A stretch of DNA of 64,000 nucleotides from Martinezella tropici. Lineage in GTDB: Bacteria; Pseudomonadota; Alphaproteobacteria; Rhizobiales; Rhizobiaceae. The DNA lies in NCBI GenBank assembly GCA_000799755.1, contig JUHI01000009.1, forward strand, positions 124,001-188,000. The letters run 5' to 3'. Below the pieces are notes generated by a model that saw only the letters and a list, made by a program, of their open reading frames with translations, ran no database searches and had not been told where the DNA came from. A program made the translations under genes and the position numbers. This document shows, piece by piece, positions 48,482-57,647 of this stretch (positions within the stretch are counted from its first letter, which is position 1; each line of letters starts with the position of its first letter).

Positions 48482-48992
48482 AGATGTAGCGGTGCGGGTG
48501 ACGCTCGGTTTGGGCGGCAATCTGGACAATCCGGCGCACGCCATGGCGCTTGCCCTGCGCACGTTGGACGCGCGCGCCGATTGCCAGGTCGCTTCAGTGT
48601 CGCGGCTTTACCGCACGCCGCCCTGGGGCAAGACGGATCAATCCTTCTTCTATAATTCTTGCGCAGCCCTCGATACCACGCTGGCACCGAACGCTTTGCT
48701 CGACGTATGCCTCGATATAGAGCGGCAGATGAAGCGGGTGCGGATCGAGCGCTGGGGACCGCGAACGATCGATATCGACCTGCTGACCTACGGAGATCTG
48801 CAGCAGAGCGAGCCTTTGCTCACCATTCCGCACCCGAGAATGGTCGAGCGCGGTTTCGTGCTGATGCCGCTTGCCGATTTCGCTGCCAATCTCGTCGTGA
48901 GCGGTCGGACTGTCGGCGAGTGGCTGGGAGAGGTCGATGTCGAAGGCATCGAGGTCGCGGATGAGAGCCGCGATTGGTGGCGGACGGCTTGA
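48465..48992 (+). CDS. folK: 2-amino-4-hydroxy-6-hydroxymethyldihydropteridine pyrophosphokinase
   Basis: Transfers pyrophosphate from ATP to hydroxymethyl-dihydropterin, giving the FolP substrate. About 175 residues with LGLGGNL at the N-terminus, VSRLYRTPPWG, QSFFYNSCA, the ATP/metal site RWGPRTIDIDLLTYG and IPHPRMVERGFVLMPL. The start is a TTG at 48465 or 48474 within the end of folB; no ATG is available at the family position. Confidence 0.93.
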   Translation: MSILPEDVAVRVTLGLGGNLDNPAHAMALALRTLDARADCQVASVSRLYRTPPWGKTDQSFFYNSCAALDTTLAPNALLDVCLDIERQMKRVRIERWGPRTIDIDLLTYGDLQQSEPLLTIPHPRMVERGFVLMPLADFAANLVVSGRTVGEWLGEVDVEGIEVADESRDWWRTA

Positions 48993-49013
48993 GCTGAATG
49001 ATACTAAATAAGA

Positions 49014-49045
49014 AAGGCCGGCAAAATAGCCGGCCTTGTTATTTG
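49014..49045. terminator. terminator after folK, probably bidirectional
   Basis: AAGGCCGGC / GCCGGCCTT stem with loop AAAATA, followed by TGTTATTT; the minus strand reads TCTTATTT after the same stem, which would serve the convergent gene. Confidence 0.85.
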
Positions 49046-49064
49046 GGAATTGATGGTTCGTAAG

Positions 49065-49616
49065 TTACTGGATCGATCCGACCGCCATCTGGTCGACATC
49101 GGCGCGCTTCAAGGTGACGCCGATAACGGGCACCATCTGTTCGCCGACCTTGACCGAAATGGTGACGTTCATCGACTTGCTGTCGGGAACGCGGGCGATC
49201 ATGGCGCCGTTGAGCTTCTGGCGGACCAGCCCGAGGACGACAGTGTTGTCGTTGACGGTACCTGATGTCACGTCGAGACCCTTGCCGGCTGCGCCATCCA
49301 GGAATTTTCCGCTGTAGGAACCGCCATTCTGCGTGATCTCGGCCGACATCGGCTGTTGGAAGACGCCGACGCGGCAGGTGCCGTCGAGCTTGACGCCGGC
49401 ATTGCCGCTGTCAGATGGCTTGCCTGTCAGGTTGCAGGTGAATTTCGTGCCCTTGTATTTGCCGGCAACGATTTCGCCGGGACCGCTCCATGTGCCCGAG
49501 ATCGACTGGAAGAAGGCCTTGTCGCGGGGCGCCGCGTCGGCTGACTGCACCCAGACGCCGGTGGGGATTGCTGCGGCGGCAAGGCTGCTTACAAGAAGAA
49601 ATCGACGCGAAAACAT
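49065..49616 (-). CDS. exported protein of unknown function
   Basis: A 183-residue protein with a signal peptide containing twin arginines (SRRFLLVSSLAAAAIP, cleavage near ADAAP); whether it uses Tat or Sec is unclear. The mature part looks all-beta, with GTWSGPGEIVAGKYKGTKFTC, KLDGTCRVG and NGGSYSGKFLDG, reminiscent of lipocalin-like or avidin-like barrels, but I do not recognise the family. Two cysteines could form a disulfide. Convergent with folK. Confidence 0.7.
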   Translation of the reverse strand: MFSRRFLLVSSLAAAAIPTGVWVQSADAAPRDKAFFQSISGTWSGPGEIVAGKYKGTKFTCNLTGKPSDSGNAGVKLDGTCRVGVFQQPMSAEITQNGGSYSGKFLDGAAGKGLDVTSGTVNDNTVVLGLVRQKLNGAMIARVPDSKSMNVTISVKVGEQMVPVIGVTLKRADVDQMAVGSIQ

Positions 49617-49717
49617 GGATATTCCCTAGCGAGGCGAAACCGTGAAACTGGTCCTCACTTTTGCCCTAGAATGGTTAATGCTTGGTTTCCGGGGCGCCGA
49701 AGTCCCTAATTTGCAGG

Positions 49718-50812
49718 TCATCGGGCCTGATTGCGGCCGGTGACGTTGGGCGTGAGGTCGCCGGCGAAATCCGTGATGCCCGGCCGCTTGAGCGCCCTGA
49801 AGGGGAGCGGCCGGCACAGATCCATCGCCGCAATTCCGATCCTTGCCGTCATCATGCCGTTGACAACGCCTTCGCCGAGACGGGCCGACAACTTCGATGC
49901 CAGACCGTGGCCGATCAATTGCTGGATGATGCTGTCGCCGACGGCGATGGAGCCGGTGACGGCGAGATGGGCGATGACGTCGCGCATCAGCCTCATCATG
50001 CCGAGCGTGCCGGGTCTGCCGCCATAGAGTTCGGCCATGGCGCGGACCAGTTTCGCCGCTTCATAAAGGACATAGAGGATGTCGACGAGGGCGCGCGGAC
50101 TGACGGCGGTTACGACCGAAACGCGCTTGGAGGCGCCGAGGATCAGCGCCCGGGCGCTACGGTCCAATGGGCCGAGAAGCTCGCGCTCCGCAAGGTCGAT
50201 GAGTTGCGGCGCGTCTATGATGTCATCTTCGGCCGCCTTGAGGGTGGCGCGGCCTCTTGCCGTATCAGGATTGGTTTCCAGAATGCCGCAGAGGCGCTTG
50301 ACCAGAGCTTTGGCGCGGGCCGGCCGGGTCTCGACGATGGCGGCTTCCGCCTCGGCCTTGATGGAATGCACTGCGGCGAGCCGCATCATGCCGGCCGTTT
50401 CTCTGATAATGATGGCAAGCACGGCCAGAATGCCGACAGCGACGACGGCAAGCGCGGTATAGCCGAGCCAATCGGCGCGGCTGAACAGGTCGCGGATGAG
50501 CTGATCCGTCCAGAGGCCGAAAGCCAACGACACCAGAATGCCAAGCGCGCCGAGCGCCACCTTGCCGAAGGAAAATCCCCTGCGGCGAGGCTTGGCGACG
50601 GCGCCTACATCCGAATCGGCGCCAAGCGCCGGATTGATGAACGGATCTTCTGCGTCCGGCGTCAGCACGATGTCCGTATCGAAGCTCTGGGGCCTGCGTA
50701 TCGCCGGCGGAGCGGCCTTGTCGCTCACCCCTTTTCCGGATGCTTCCGGTTCCAGCGTGAAGGCGGCGGGGCGGCGGTTGCCGTTCGGCTCGTTTTCGGT
50801 CGATTTCGTCAT
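49718..50812 (-). CDS. ycjF: YcjF family inner-membrane protein (TIGR01620)
   Basis: A 364-residue membrane protein. The first 85 residues are polar; two hydrophobic helices (GKVALGALGILVSLAFGLW and YTALAVVAVGILAVLAIII) precede a DUF697-like C-terminal domain including VSVVTAVSPRALVDILYVLYE and GVVNGMMTARIGIAAMDLCRPLPF. Its start overlaps the end of the YcjX gene by 4 bases. The pair is widespread in proteobacteria and often stress- or phage-shock-linked; the biochemical role is unknown. Confidence 0.88.
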   Translation of the reverse strand: MTKSTENEPNGNRRPAAFTLEPEASGKGVSDKAAPPAIRRPQSFDTDIVLTPDAEDPFINPALGADSDVGAVAKPRRRGFSFGKVALGALGILVSLAFGLWTDQLIRDLFSRADWLGYTALAVVAVGILAVLAIIIRETAGMMRLAAVHSIKAEAEAAIVETRPARAKALVKRLCGILETNPDTARGRATLKAAEDDIIDAPQLIDLAERELLGPLDRSARALILGASKRVSVVTAVSPRALVDILYVLYEAAKLVRAMAELYGGRPGTLGMMRLMRDVIAHLAVTGSIAVGDSIIQQLIGHGLASKLSARLGEGVVNGMMTARIGIAAMDLCRPLPFRALKRPGITDFAGDLTPNVTGRNQAR

Positions 50813-52371
50813 GCGAGACGGTCTCCGAACAGGAACTGCATGGCGCGGTCGAGGCGGATATGCGGCACCGAAAGCTTGATGCCTTCACCGGTTTCGTCCA
50901 GTTCCGGCGGGCGGAACCGCACGACATTCACCTCGGGCAGATGGACCTTTGCTCCAGTCGATTCAAGGGCTTCGAACAGCCAGCGGGGATTTTCCGGGAG
51001 ATCGCCGGGGAAGATCGCCGTCTTGCGATTGCCGTCAAAAGTCTCTCCGCCAATGGTTTCGTTGTTCATCGGCGTCCCGACGATGACGGGAAGCGTCTGA
51101 CCGTCGCGGGTCACGGTCGCCTCGCGGGTCGCGCGCACAGAGGCGATGGCCATGACGTCGATGCCGGCGCCCGCCATGCCGATGCGCTCTACGGCGCGGT
51201 CGACAAGGCGGCGCGTCAGCGCCTCCAGCCGGTCATGGCTTTCGTGATGGAGATGGTCGGCCTTCGTCGCGGCGACGAGCACGCGATCGATGCGCCGCCC
51301 GAGCAGCGAGGACAGGAGCGAGTTCGTGCCGGGGCGGAAGCAGGCGAGCACATCCGTCAGCGCCCGTTCGAGATCCTGCACCGCTTCGGGGCCGCGATTG
51401 ATGGCCTGGAGGGCGTCGACCAGAACGATCTGCCGGTCGAGGCGGGCGAAATGTTCGCGGAAGAAGGGTTTGACGACGACAGCCTTATAGGCCTCGTAAC
51501 GCCGCTCCATCATTGCCCACAACGACCCTTTGGGCGCACTGCCTTCCGGCGGCAGCTTCAGCGGCGCGAAGGTGAGGGCGGGCGAACCGTCGAGATCGCC
51601 GGGCAGGAGGAAACGACCGGGCGGCAGTGTCGAGAGCGAGCGCTCGTCGGATTTGCAGGCTTTCAGATAGTCGGCAAAGGCCGTGGCGAGATCGCGCGCC
51701 TTCATTTCGTCCGCGGTTTGAGCGATATCGGCCTCTTCGGTCATGGCAAGCCAGTGACGCGACAGCTCGGCACGAATGCCGGTCTTCGCCAGCGCCAGGG
51801 TTTCGTCGCTGAAGGTGCGGAAATCCTTGGCAAGCAGCGGCAGATCCAGCAACCATTCTCCGGGGTAATCGACGATATCGATGGAAAGGCGTCCGGGTGA
51901 AAATAGGCGATTCCAGCCGCTGGCGCTCTGATAATCCAGCGTGATGCGCAGTTCGGAGATCGCCCGCGTCGAATCCGGCCAGGTGCGGTCTTTGACCAGT
52001 GCGCGGATATGATCCTCATATTGAAAGCGCGGCACCGCGTCATCCGGCTGCTGCTCCAGGCGAACGGCGGAAACGCGACCGGATTGCACCGGCTCGAACA
52101 GCGGCAGGCGGCCGCCATTCAGGAGATTATGCACCAGCGAGGAGATGAAGACGGTCTTGCCCGAACGGGAGAGCCCGGTAACGCCAAGACGAACTGTCGG
52201 ATTGACGAGGCCGGCGGCGCGATCGGCAAGGTTGTCAAGGGCGATGAGGGCGTCGTCGGTAAAAGAGGTCAGGCTTGGGGGCAAGGCGAGGTCCCTGGAT
52301 GACAGCGTGACCGTGAATATAGGGATGGAAGCTTGCGCCGAAAAGATGAGCGGATATGCGTCGACAATCAC
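50809..52371 (-). CDS. ycjX: YcjX family P-loop NTPase (DUF463)
   Basis: A 520-residue protein with the P-loop LGVTGLSRSGKTVFISS near residue 70, a Walker B-like IDIVDYPGEWLLDLP, QIVLVDALQAIN and VAATKADHLHHESHD (NKxD-like). This matches the YcjX/DUF463 GTP-binding family. The only start codon upstream of the conserved region is GTG 52371; relatives suggest the true start may lie about 20 codons downstream, but no standard codon is there. Translationally coupled to ycjF. Confidence 0.9.
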   Translation of the reverse strand: MIVDAYPLIFSAQASIPIFTVTLSSRDLALPPSLTSFTDDALIALDNLADRAAGLVNPTVRLGVTGLSRSGKTVFISSLVHNLLNGGRLPLFEPVQSGRVSAVRLEQQPDDAVPRFQYEDHIRALVKDRTWPDSTRAISELRITLDYQSASGWNRLFSPGRLSIDIVDYPGEWLLDLPLLAKDFRTFSDETLALAKTGIRAELSRHWLAMTEEADIAQTADEMKARDLATAFADYLKACKSDERSLSTLPPGRFLLPGDLDGSPALTFAPLKLPPEGSAPKGSLWAMMERRYEAYKAVVVKPFFREHFARLDRQIVLVDALQAINRGPEAVQDLERALTDVLACFRPGTNSLLSSLLGRRIDRVLVAATKADHLHHESHDRLEALTRRLVDRAVERIGMAGAGIDVMAIASVRATREATVTRDGQTLPVIVGTPMNNETIGGETFDGNRKTAIFPGDLPENPRWLFEALESTGAKVHLPEVNVVRFRPPELDETGEGIKLSVPHIRLDRAMQFLFGDRLA

Positions 52372-52407
52372 CCGCTGGAATCCCTGCCACCCCTATCGGC
52401 GAAGTCT

Positions 52408-52899
52408 CTACTCGGTGACGAAGTCGGTCAGCGCCCAGCCGGACGGAGTTGCGTCGACAACGGCAAGGCCGGCTGTCGGGAAGCCATTGGGGAGAGCATC
52501 GGCGAAAGCTTCGTGTCCGATCAGTGCGGCGAGCGTCAACTCGATGATCGGATTGTGTGCGACCAGCATGACCGAATTCTGATCGGTCTGCGCCGAGATG
52601 AGCGACAGGTAGATATCCGGCGTGCCGTTATAGAGTGCATCGACGAAGCGGAATTCCGTCGAGGGCGTGACGACGCGGCGCATGGCTTCGGCGGTCTGAC
52701 GGCAACGCAAGGCGGTGGATGAGATGACGAGGTCCGGCTTGTAACCTTTGTCGACCGCTTCTTCCGCAACAATTTCGGCGGCAGCATAGCCGTTGTCACT
52801 CAAGGGACGGTCGAAATCCTTCTGTCCGGGCGCCGCCTGTTGGGCTGCGGCATGGCGCAGAAGATAGATCCTGGAGGGCGGCGGCGAAATGCTGGTCAT
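52408..52899 (-). CDS. histidine phosphatase family protein (SixA-like)
   Basis: A 163-residue phosphatase from ATG 52899 (MTSISPPPSRIYLLRHAAAQ); the longer frame has an unrelated extension. Catalytic residues: the RHA motif with phosphoacceptor His, SSTALRCRQTAE, and the second His in LVAHNPIIEL. Small members such as SixA remove phosphate from Hpt histidines, of interest because an Hpt protein and CckA are encoded in the window, but no direct link is shown. Confidence 0.87.
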   Translation of the reverse strand: MTSISPPPSRIYLLRHAAAQQAAPGQKDFDRPLSDNGYAAAEIVAEEAVDKGYKPDLVISSTALRCRQTAEAMRRVVTPSTEFRFVDALYNGTPDIYLSLISAQTDQNSVMLVAHNPIIELTLAALIGHEAFADALPNGFPTAGLAVVDATPSGWALTDFVTE

Positions 52900-53180
52900 G
52901 GCAAGATTCCGAGGCTCGATTTTACCAATGAGGTAGCGTCTGTTCGCACGTGCCGTCAACTGCGGCGCGATCAGTCTAAAGGCGAAAAGACTGCCCCTCA
53001 CGGGAAGGTTACAAGCGAGGCGATTCCGGCTCGCGGGGAAGAAGTGATGAAAAAATAGACCCTTAGCCGAATTTTATGACAAATTTAAAAATCAGTTGAC
53101 AGCGTCTATTTGGCTTGAATCGGTACTATTGGTTGGGATATACACCCCAGCCATATGAGATGTTCTTCAGGAGAATCGCG

Positions 53181-53600
53181 TTGAGTGAGAAGATCGATCT
53201 TAGCAATTATGTGCCCTCGGAAGACGAGGACTTCATGAATCTGAACCAGCGGGCTTATTTTCGAGCGAAGCTGGTAGCATGGAAAAACGATATCCTTAGA
53301 GAAGCGCGCGAAACCCTGGATCATCTGGCAGAAGAAAGCGCAAACCATCCCGATCTCGCCGATCGGGCTTCCTCGGAAACAGACAGAGCCATCGAACTTC
53401 GGGCTCGCGACCGCCAGCGTAAACTCATTTCCAAGATCGATGCCGCATTGCAGCGTATTGAAGATGGTACTTACGGCTATTGCGAGGAAACCGGCGAGCC
53501 GATCGGCCTGAAGCGTCTGGACGCTCGTCCGATCGCCACGTTGTCGATTGAAGCTCAGGAACGTCATGAGCGTCGTGAAAAGGTTTATCGCGACGAGTGA
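53181..53600 (+). CDS. dksA: RNA polymerase-binding transcription factor DksA
   Basis: A 139-residue DksA from TTG 53181, with AGGAG 7 bases upstream; an ATG at 53115 would add a non-conserved 22-residue extension. The coiled coil carries the DxxDxA tip (DLADRAS), and the globular end has only one cysteine (YGYCEETGEPIG), so it is a zinc-independent type seen in alphaproteobacteria. Works with ppGpp in the stringent response. TTGACA is present at 53096 but no clear -10 partner. Confidence 0.93.
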   Translation: MSEKIDLSNYVPSEDEDFMNLNQRAYFRAKLVAWKNDILREARETLDHLAEESANHPDLADRASSETDRAIELRARDRQRKLISKIDAALQRIEDGTYGYCEETGEPIGLKRLDARPIATLSIEAQERHERREKVYRDE

Positions 53601-53633
53601 TTAAGGGTTCGGTTTCGACCGGACATAAGAAAT

Positions 53634-53668
53634 AAAGGCACGACGGGGATCTCCGTCGTGCCTTTTTT
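53634..53668. terminator. bidirectional terminator after dksA
   Basis: AAAGGCACGACGG / CCGTCGTGCCTTTTTT with loop GGATCT, strong stem and T-tracts on both strands; shared with the convergent FliO-domain gene. Confidence 0.93.
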
Positions 53669-53694
53669 GATTCCTGCGTATGCATGGTCGCGCT

Positions 53695-54639
53695 CTATTT
53701 GTCGCGGCTCACGCTCATTTCGCCGAAGATGCGCGCAACTTCCTTCTGAAGAGCGCTGTCGGTTCCCGTCAGGGGCGCAAGTTCGGGTTCGACGCGCTTT
53801 GCCGGGTTCGAGACCTGCGATGGCGATGGTGCCGCACTCGGTTGCTGCTGCACCTGTCGCGGCGGCGGTGCATTCGGAATGATCCGTTCGGCGGTCAGAT
53901 TCTTCGACATTTCGGCTTCCAGCACGCGCTGGAAATCATTGTTGGGTTCGGCGGCGGGTGCCGGTGCCGGTGCGAAAGTGGGCTCGACTGGCGTCGGGCG
54001 CGCAGGAGCGGGCTGCTGTGGGAGGACTACATGGCGGGCCGCGTCCAATATGTCGGCAGCTTCGGCCTCGGTGATTGGAGGAGCGGGTTGCGGGGCCGGT
54101 TGCGGCGGCTTGGCGGCAGCGGGTTGCGAGCGTTCGGCCACGCGCGGCACTGGAGCCGGCTCCGGCACGGGTGCAGGGGCAAGGCTGGGTTCGTTGCGCA
54201 GATAGGCTTCGATCTTCTCTTCGGCGGATTGCCGCCGCTGCGGCAGCGCTGCGGGCGGCGCTTCCAATTCTGCCGTCTTCTGCAGCTTCGGTTGCCGGTC
54301 CTCATATGCCACGGGGATCTCGACCGGAGTCGGTGCGGTGCCAACCCGGCTGGAATCGGAAATGCCGGTTTCGATGACGATATCGGTCGGACCACCGATC
54401 ATGATCAGGTGCTCGATCCCGTCGCGCCGGACGAGCACGAGCCGGCGACGGGCGTCGACGGCGGCGGCATCCAGCACCTGCAGGCGTTGTTGGCGGCTCT
54501 TGCCGCCGCGCACGAAGGGAGAGGGTGCGCGGCTGCGCATGATCCAGAGAATGCCGATCAGAACGAGCAGGGCAATGCCAACCCCGCCGGCTGCGAGAAA
54601 GAAGCGGCTGCCATAGGCTCCGGCGATATCGTCCAACAT
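53695..54639 (-). CDS. FliO-domain membrane protein
   Basis: A 314-residue protein with one membrane helix near the N-terminus (residues 13-34, RFFLAAGGVGIALLVLIGIL) and a FliO-type domain right after it (LQVLDAAAVDARRRLVLVRRDGIEHLIMIGG). FliO proteins help assemble the flagellar export gate, but they are usually 100-150 residues; this one has a further 200-residue Pro/Ala/Gln-rich tail and lies outside any flagellar cluster. Its role may therefore differ. Divergent from cckA. Confidence 0.8.
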   Translation of the reverse strand: MLDDIAGAYGSRFFLAAGGVGIALLVLIGILWIMRSRAPSPFVRGGKSRQQRLQVLDAAAVDARRRLVLVRRDGIEHLIMIGGPTDIVIETGISDSSRVGTAPTPVEIPVAYEDRQPKLQKTAELEAPPAALPQRRQSAEEKIEAYLRNEPSLAPAPVPEPAPVPRVAERSQPAAAKPPQPAPQPAPPITEAEAADILDAARHVVLPQQPAPARPTPVEPTFAPAPAPAAEPNNDFQRVLEAEMSKNLTAERIIPNAPPPRQVQQQPSAAPSPSQVSNPAKRVEPELAPLTGTDSALQKEVARIFGEMSVSRDK

Positions 54640-54926
54640 GTCGAGATACTCCGTAATTGTCCTCGATGTTACGGCCTAAACGCAACTGAGGCGGGCAATG
54701 CTTTGACCATGACCCTTCTATACGGCGATCATATGAACAGGATTGTGCCGGAGACAAGATGCGATTGTGGCCTGTCGTGCTCTATTGCTTGTGAATTCAA
54801 GCCTTTCTGGCCCGGCAAAGCTTTTTGCCGATGACGCAAATTGATAAAGAAGATTCGAAAGGTCCGACTCCGGCGACCCCAACGTGTATGACATGTCGCG
54901 AGGAGAACGGCTGATACGAGGGGTTT

Positions 54927-57545
54927 ATGACGAAGCAGCGTCCGTCCGACGAGTATAGCGTGCCGCTGGTGGATCGCGGAGTTCGTTCGGGAACTGTGCT
55001 GCGCATTATTCTGCTTGCGCTCGTTCTCGTGGCCGTCGCAGCCGCCTTTGTCGTCTTCAAGAGCCAGCTCGACAATGAAGCCGTTCTCGGCGGCCTCGGC
55101 ATCCTTGCGATGGTGGGCATCTTCTTTCTCGTGTCCTCCATCATCGGCTTCGTCGAGGTGATGCCGCAGCCGCAGTCTGACAGCCTGGCGCGCTCCTTCC
55201 TCAACAGCCACCCCGACGGAACGCTGATCACCGACGAGAAGGGGCGGATCGTTTACGCCAATGCCGCATATGGCCGGCTGACCGGCGCGACCAAGGCGAC
55301 GGAAGTGCAGTCGCTGGAGATGCTGCTGTCGCGAAACCGCGAATCCAACGAAGCGCTCTATCGTCTTGCCAATGGTCTGCGTGATGGCAAGGAGGGGTCG
55401 GAGGAGTTTCGTCTGCTGAAGCCGCTCGGTCCCTTGGACGGGAGCGGCAACGGCGCGCACTGGTATCGGCTGAAGGCACGCGTGCTGCCGCCGGAACAGA
55501 GCGGCGGCAAGGTGCTGCACATCTGGCAGGTGACCGACATCACCTCCGAGCGCGACGATCAGGAGCGCTTCTTCAAGGAATTGCAGAACGCGATCGACTA
55601 TCTCGACCACGCCCCGGCCGGCTTCTTCTCTGCCGGCCGCAAGGGCGAGATCTTTTATCTCAATGCCACACTTGCGGAATGGCTTGGTTTCGACCTGACG
55701 AAGTTCGTGCCGGGTTCGATGACGATCGGCGATTTGGTGGCCGGCGAGGGGCTGGCGCTCGTTCAGTCCGTTCAGGCTGAGCCCGGTTTGAAAAAGACCG
55801 TCACGCTCGATCTCGATCTTCGCCGCTCCAACGGCCAGAGCCTGCCGGTCCAGATCGTCCACAGCGTCACATCGATGCGCGACGGCGCTCCCGGCGAGAG
55901 CCGTAGCATCGTGCTGACCCGGCAAAACGGCGCGGGCACCGAGCAATCGGCTTCGGCAGCGGCGATGCGCTTCAGCCGGTTCTTCAACAATACGCCGATG
56001 GCGATCGCGTCCGTCGATGGCAACGGCCGCATTCTGCGAACGAATGCGCCATTCCTGAAGCTTTTCTCGGAGCTGGTGTCGCGAGACGATATCGAGCGCG
56101 GCGCTGCCTTGGAGACCATCGTCAATGAAAGCGACCGGGCACGGCTGCATCAGGCTTTGGCGGCCGCCAAGGACAGGCAAGGCGACATTCCGCCGATCGA
56201 CTCCCGCAATCCGAAGGACGATGCGCGGCATTTCCGTTTCTATGTCAACGCTGTCATCGATCAGACCGACGAGGCGCCAGAAGAGGCGGCCATCGTCTAT
56301 GCCGTCGAGGTGACCGAGCAGAAGGCACTCGAAACGCAGATGGCGCAGACGCAGAAGCTCAATGCTGTCGGCACGCTCGCGGGCGGTATCGCTCATGATT
56401 TCAACAATGTGCTGACCGCGATCCTCCTGTCTTCGGACCATCTGCTGCTGCAGGCGCGGCCCTCCGATGCCAGCTTTGCCGATCTGATGGAAATCAAGCG
56501 CAATGCCAATCGCGCCGCCGTGCTGGTGCGGCAGCTGCTAGCCTTCTCGCGCAAGCAGACCATGCGCCCGTCGATCCTCAATCTCACCGACGTCATCGGC
56601 GATCTGCGCATGCTGGTGGACAGACTGCTGTCGGGCACGCATGTCAAGCTCGACGTCGACTACGGTCGTGATCTCTGGCCTGTGAAGACCGACCTCTCGC
56701 AGTTCGAGCAGGTCCTGATCAATCTTTGCGTCAACGCTCGCGACGCCATGCCCGGCGGCGGCACGCTGACGCTGCGGACCCGCAATCTTCTTGCGACCGA
56801 TGTCAGCGCCTTCAATTATCCGTATCTGCCGCATGAGGACATGGTTCTGATCGAAGTCAGCGATACCGGCACCGGTATTGCGCCCGAGATCATGGACAAG
56901 ATTTTCGAGCCCTTCTTCACGACGAAGGAAGTGGGCAAGGGCACCGGCCTCGGCCTTGCCATGGTTTACGGCATCATCAAGCAGTCGGGCGGTTACATTC
57001 AGCCGGAATCGGAGGTGGGCAAGGGAACGACGTTCCGCATCTTCCTGCCGCGGCACATCGTCGAAATGCCTGCAGTGGCGGAAGCGAAGACACCGGAAGG
57101 CCGCGATGTCGCCGCCATGGATCAGAGCGTTGCGGCGGTCGCTGCCGCCGAAGAGCCGGCCGATCTGACCGGCAAGTCCGCAGTCGTCCTGCTTGTCGAG
57201 GATGAAGAGGCGGTGCGGCGCGGCGGCAAACGGATGCTGGAGACGCGAGGCTATACCGTTTACGAGGCCGGCTCTGGCGTCGAGGCGCTCGACATCATGG
57301 ACGAGCTCGACGGGCAGGTCGATGTCGTCGTGTCCGACGTCGTCATGCCTGAAATGGACGGGCCGTCGCTGCTGCGCGAATTGCGCAAGAAGTATCCGGA
57401 TATGAAGTTCATCTTCGTCTCCGGTTATGCCGAGGACGCCTTTGCCCGCAACCTGCCGGCGGATGCGCAGTTCGGCTTCCTGCCCAAGCCGTTCTCGCTG
57501 AAGCAGCTTGCCGTCGTCGTGCGTGAGACGCTGGACAAGAACTGA
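54927..57545 (+). CDS. cckA: hybrid sensor histidine kinase CckA
   Basis: An 872-residue kinase. Two membrane helices near the N-terminus (about residues 25-47 and 55-77), then PAS-type sensor domains (about 85-210, 215-330 and 345-465), HisKA with phosphoacceptor His490 in AGGIAHDFNNVLTAIL, HATPase with NLCVNARDAM, SDTGTGIAPE and GKGTGLGLAMVYG, and a C-terminal receiver with phosphoacceptor Asp804 in VVVSDVVMPEMDG. Organisation and sequence match CckA, which feeds phosphate through ChpT to CtrA and CpdR to time the alphaproteobacterial cell cycle. CtrA and ChpT are not in the window. Confidence 0.93.
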   Translation: MTKQRPSDEYSVPLVDRGVRSGTVLRIILLALVLVAVAAAFVVFKSQLDNEAVLGGLGILAMVGIFFLVSSIIGFVEVMPQPQSDSLARSFLNSHPDGTLITDEKGRIVYANAAYGRLTGATKATEVQSLEMLLSRNRESNEALYRLANGLRDGKEGSEEFRLLKPLGPLDGSGNGAHWYRLKARVLPPEQSGGKVLHIWQVTDITSERDDQERFFKELQNAIDYLDHAPAGFFSAGRKGEIFYLNATLAEWLGFDLTKFVPGSMTIGDLVAGEGLALVQSVQAEPGLKKTVTLDLDLRRSNGQSLPVQIVHSVTSMRDGAPGESRSIVLTRQNGAGTEQSASAAAMRFSRFFNNTPMAIASVDGNGRILRTNAPFLKLFSELVSRDDIERGAALETIVNESDRARLHQALAAAKDRQGDIPPIDSRNPKDDARHFRFYVNAVIDQTDEAPEEAAIVYAVEVTEQKALETQMAQTQKLNAVGTLAGGIAHDFNNVLTAILLSSDHLLLQARPSDASFADLMEIKRNANRAAVLVRQLLAFSRKQTMRPSILNLTDVIGDLRMLVDRLLSGTHVKLDVDYGRDLWPVKTDLSQFEQVLINLCVNARDAMPGGGTLTLRTRNLLATDVSAFNYPYLPHEDMVLIEVSDTGTGIAPEIMDKIFEPFFTTKEVGKGTGLGLAMVYGIIKQSGGYIQPESEVGKGTTFRIFLPRHIVEMPAVAEAKTPEGRDVAAMDQSVAAVAAAEEPADLTGKSAVVLLVEDEEAVRRGGKRMLETRGYTVYEAGSGVEALDIMDELDGQVDVVVSDVVMPEMDGPSLLRELRKKYPDMKFIFVSGYAEDAFARNLPADAQFGFLPKPFSLKQLAVVVRETLDKN

Positions 57546-57559
57546 ACGAGAAGCGGCCG

Positions 57560-57589
57560 TTGCCGATGACGGCACAAAGATGTTATCAG
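57560..57589 (+). promoter_or_regulatory. putative promoter of the trpS leader
   Basis: TTGCCG (57560-57565), an 18-base spacer and TATCAG (57584-57589). A start 7-8 bases downstream falls at 57596-57597, directly on the leader ATG, so the leader mRNA would be leaderless, as known for the trp leader of Sinorhizobium. Confidence 0.5.
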
Positions 57590-57596
57590 CCTGCGC

Positions 57597-57647
57597 ATGA
57601 TCGACTTTGCAAAGTCCATTTGCCAAATGTGGTGGCGCTCCTTCTAG
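57597..57647 (+). CDS. Trp-rich leader peptide (MIDFAKSICQMWWRSF)
   Basis: A 16-codon ORF ending TGG TGG CGC TCC TTC TAG, located between cckA and the tryptophanyl-tRNA synthetase gene. No Shine-Dalgarno is visible, consistent with leaderless initiation. Tandem Trp codons (57630-57635) precede the first stem of the attenuator and would stall the ribosome when charged Trp-tRNA is scarce. Confidence 0.75.
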   Translation: MIDFAKSICQMWWRSF

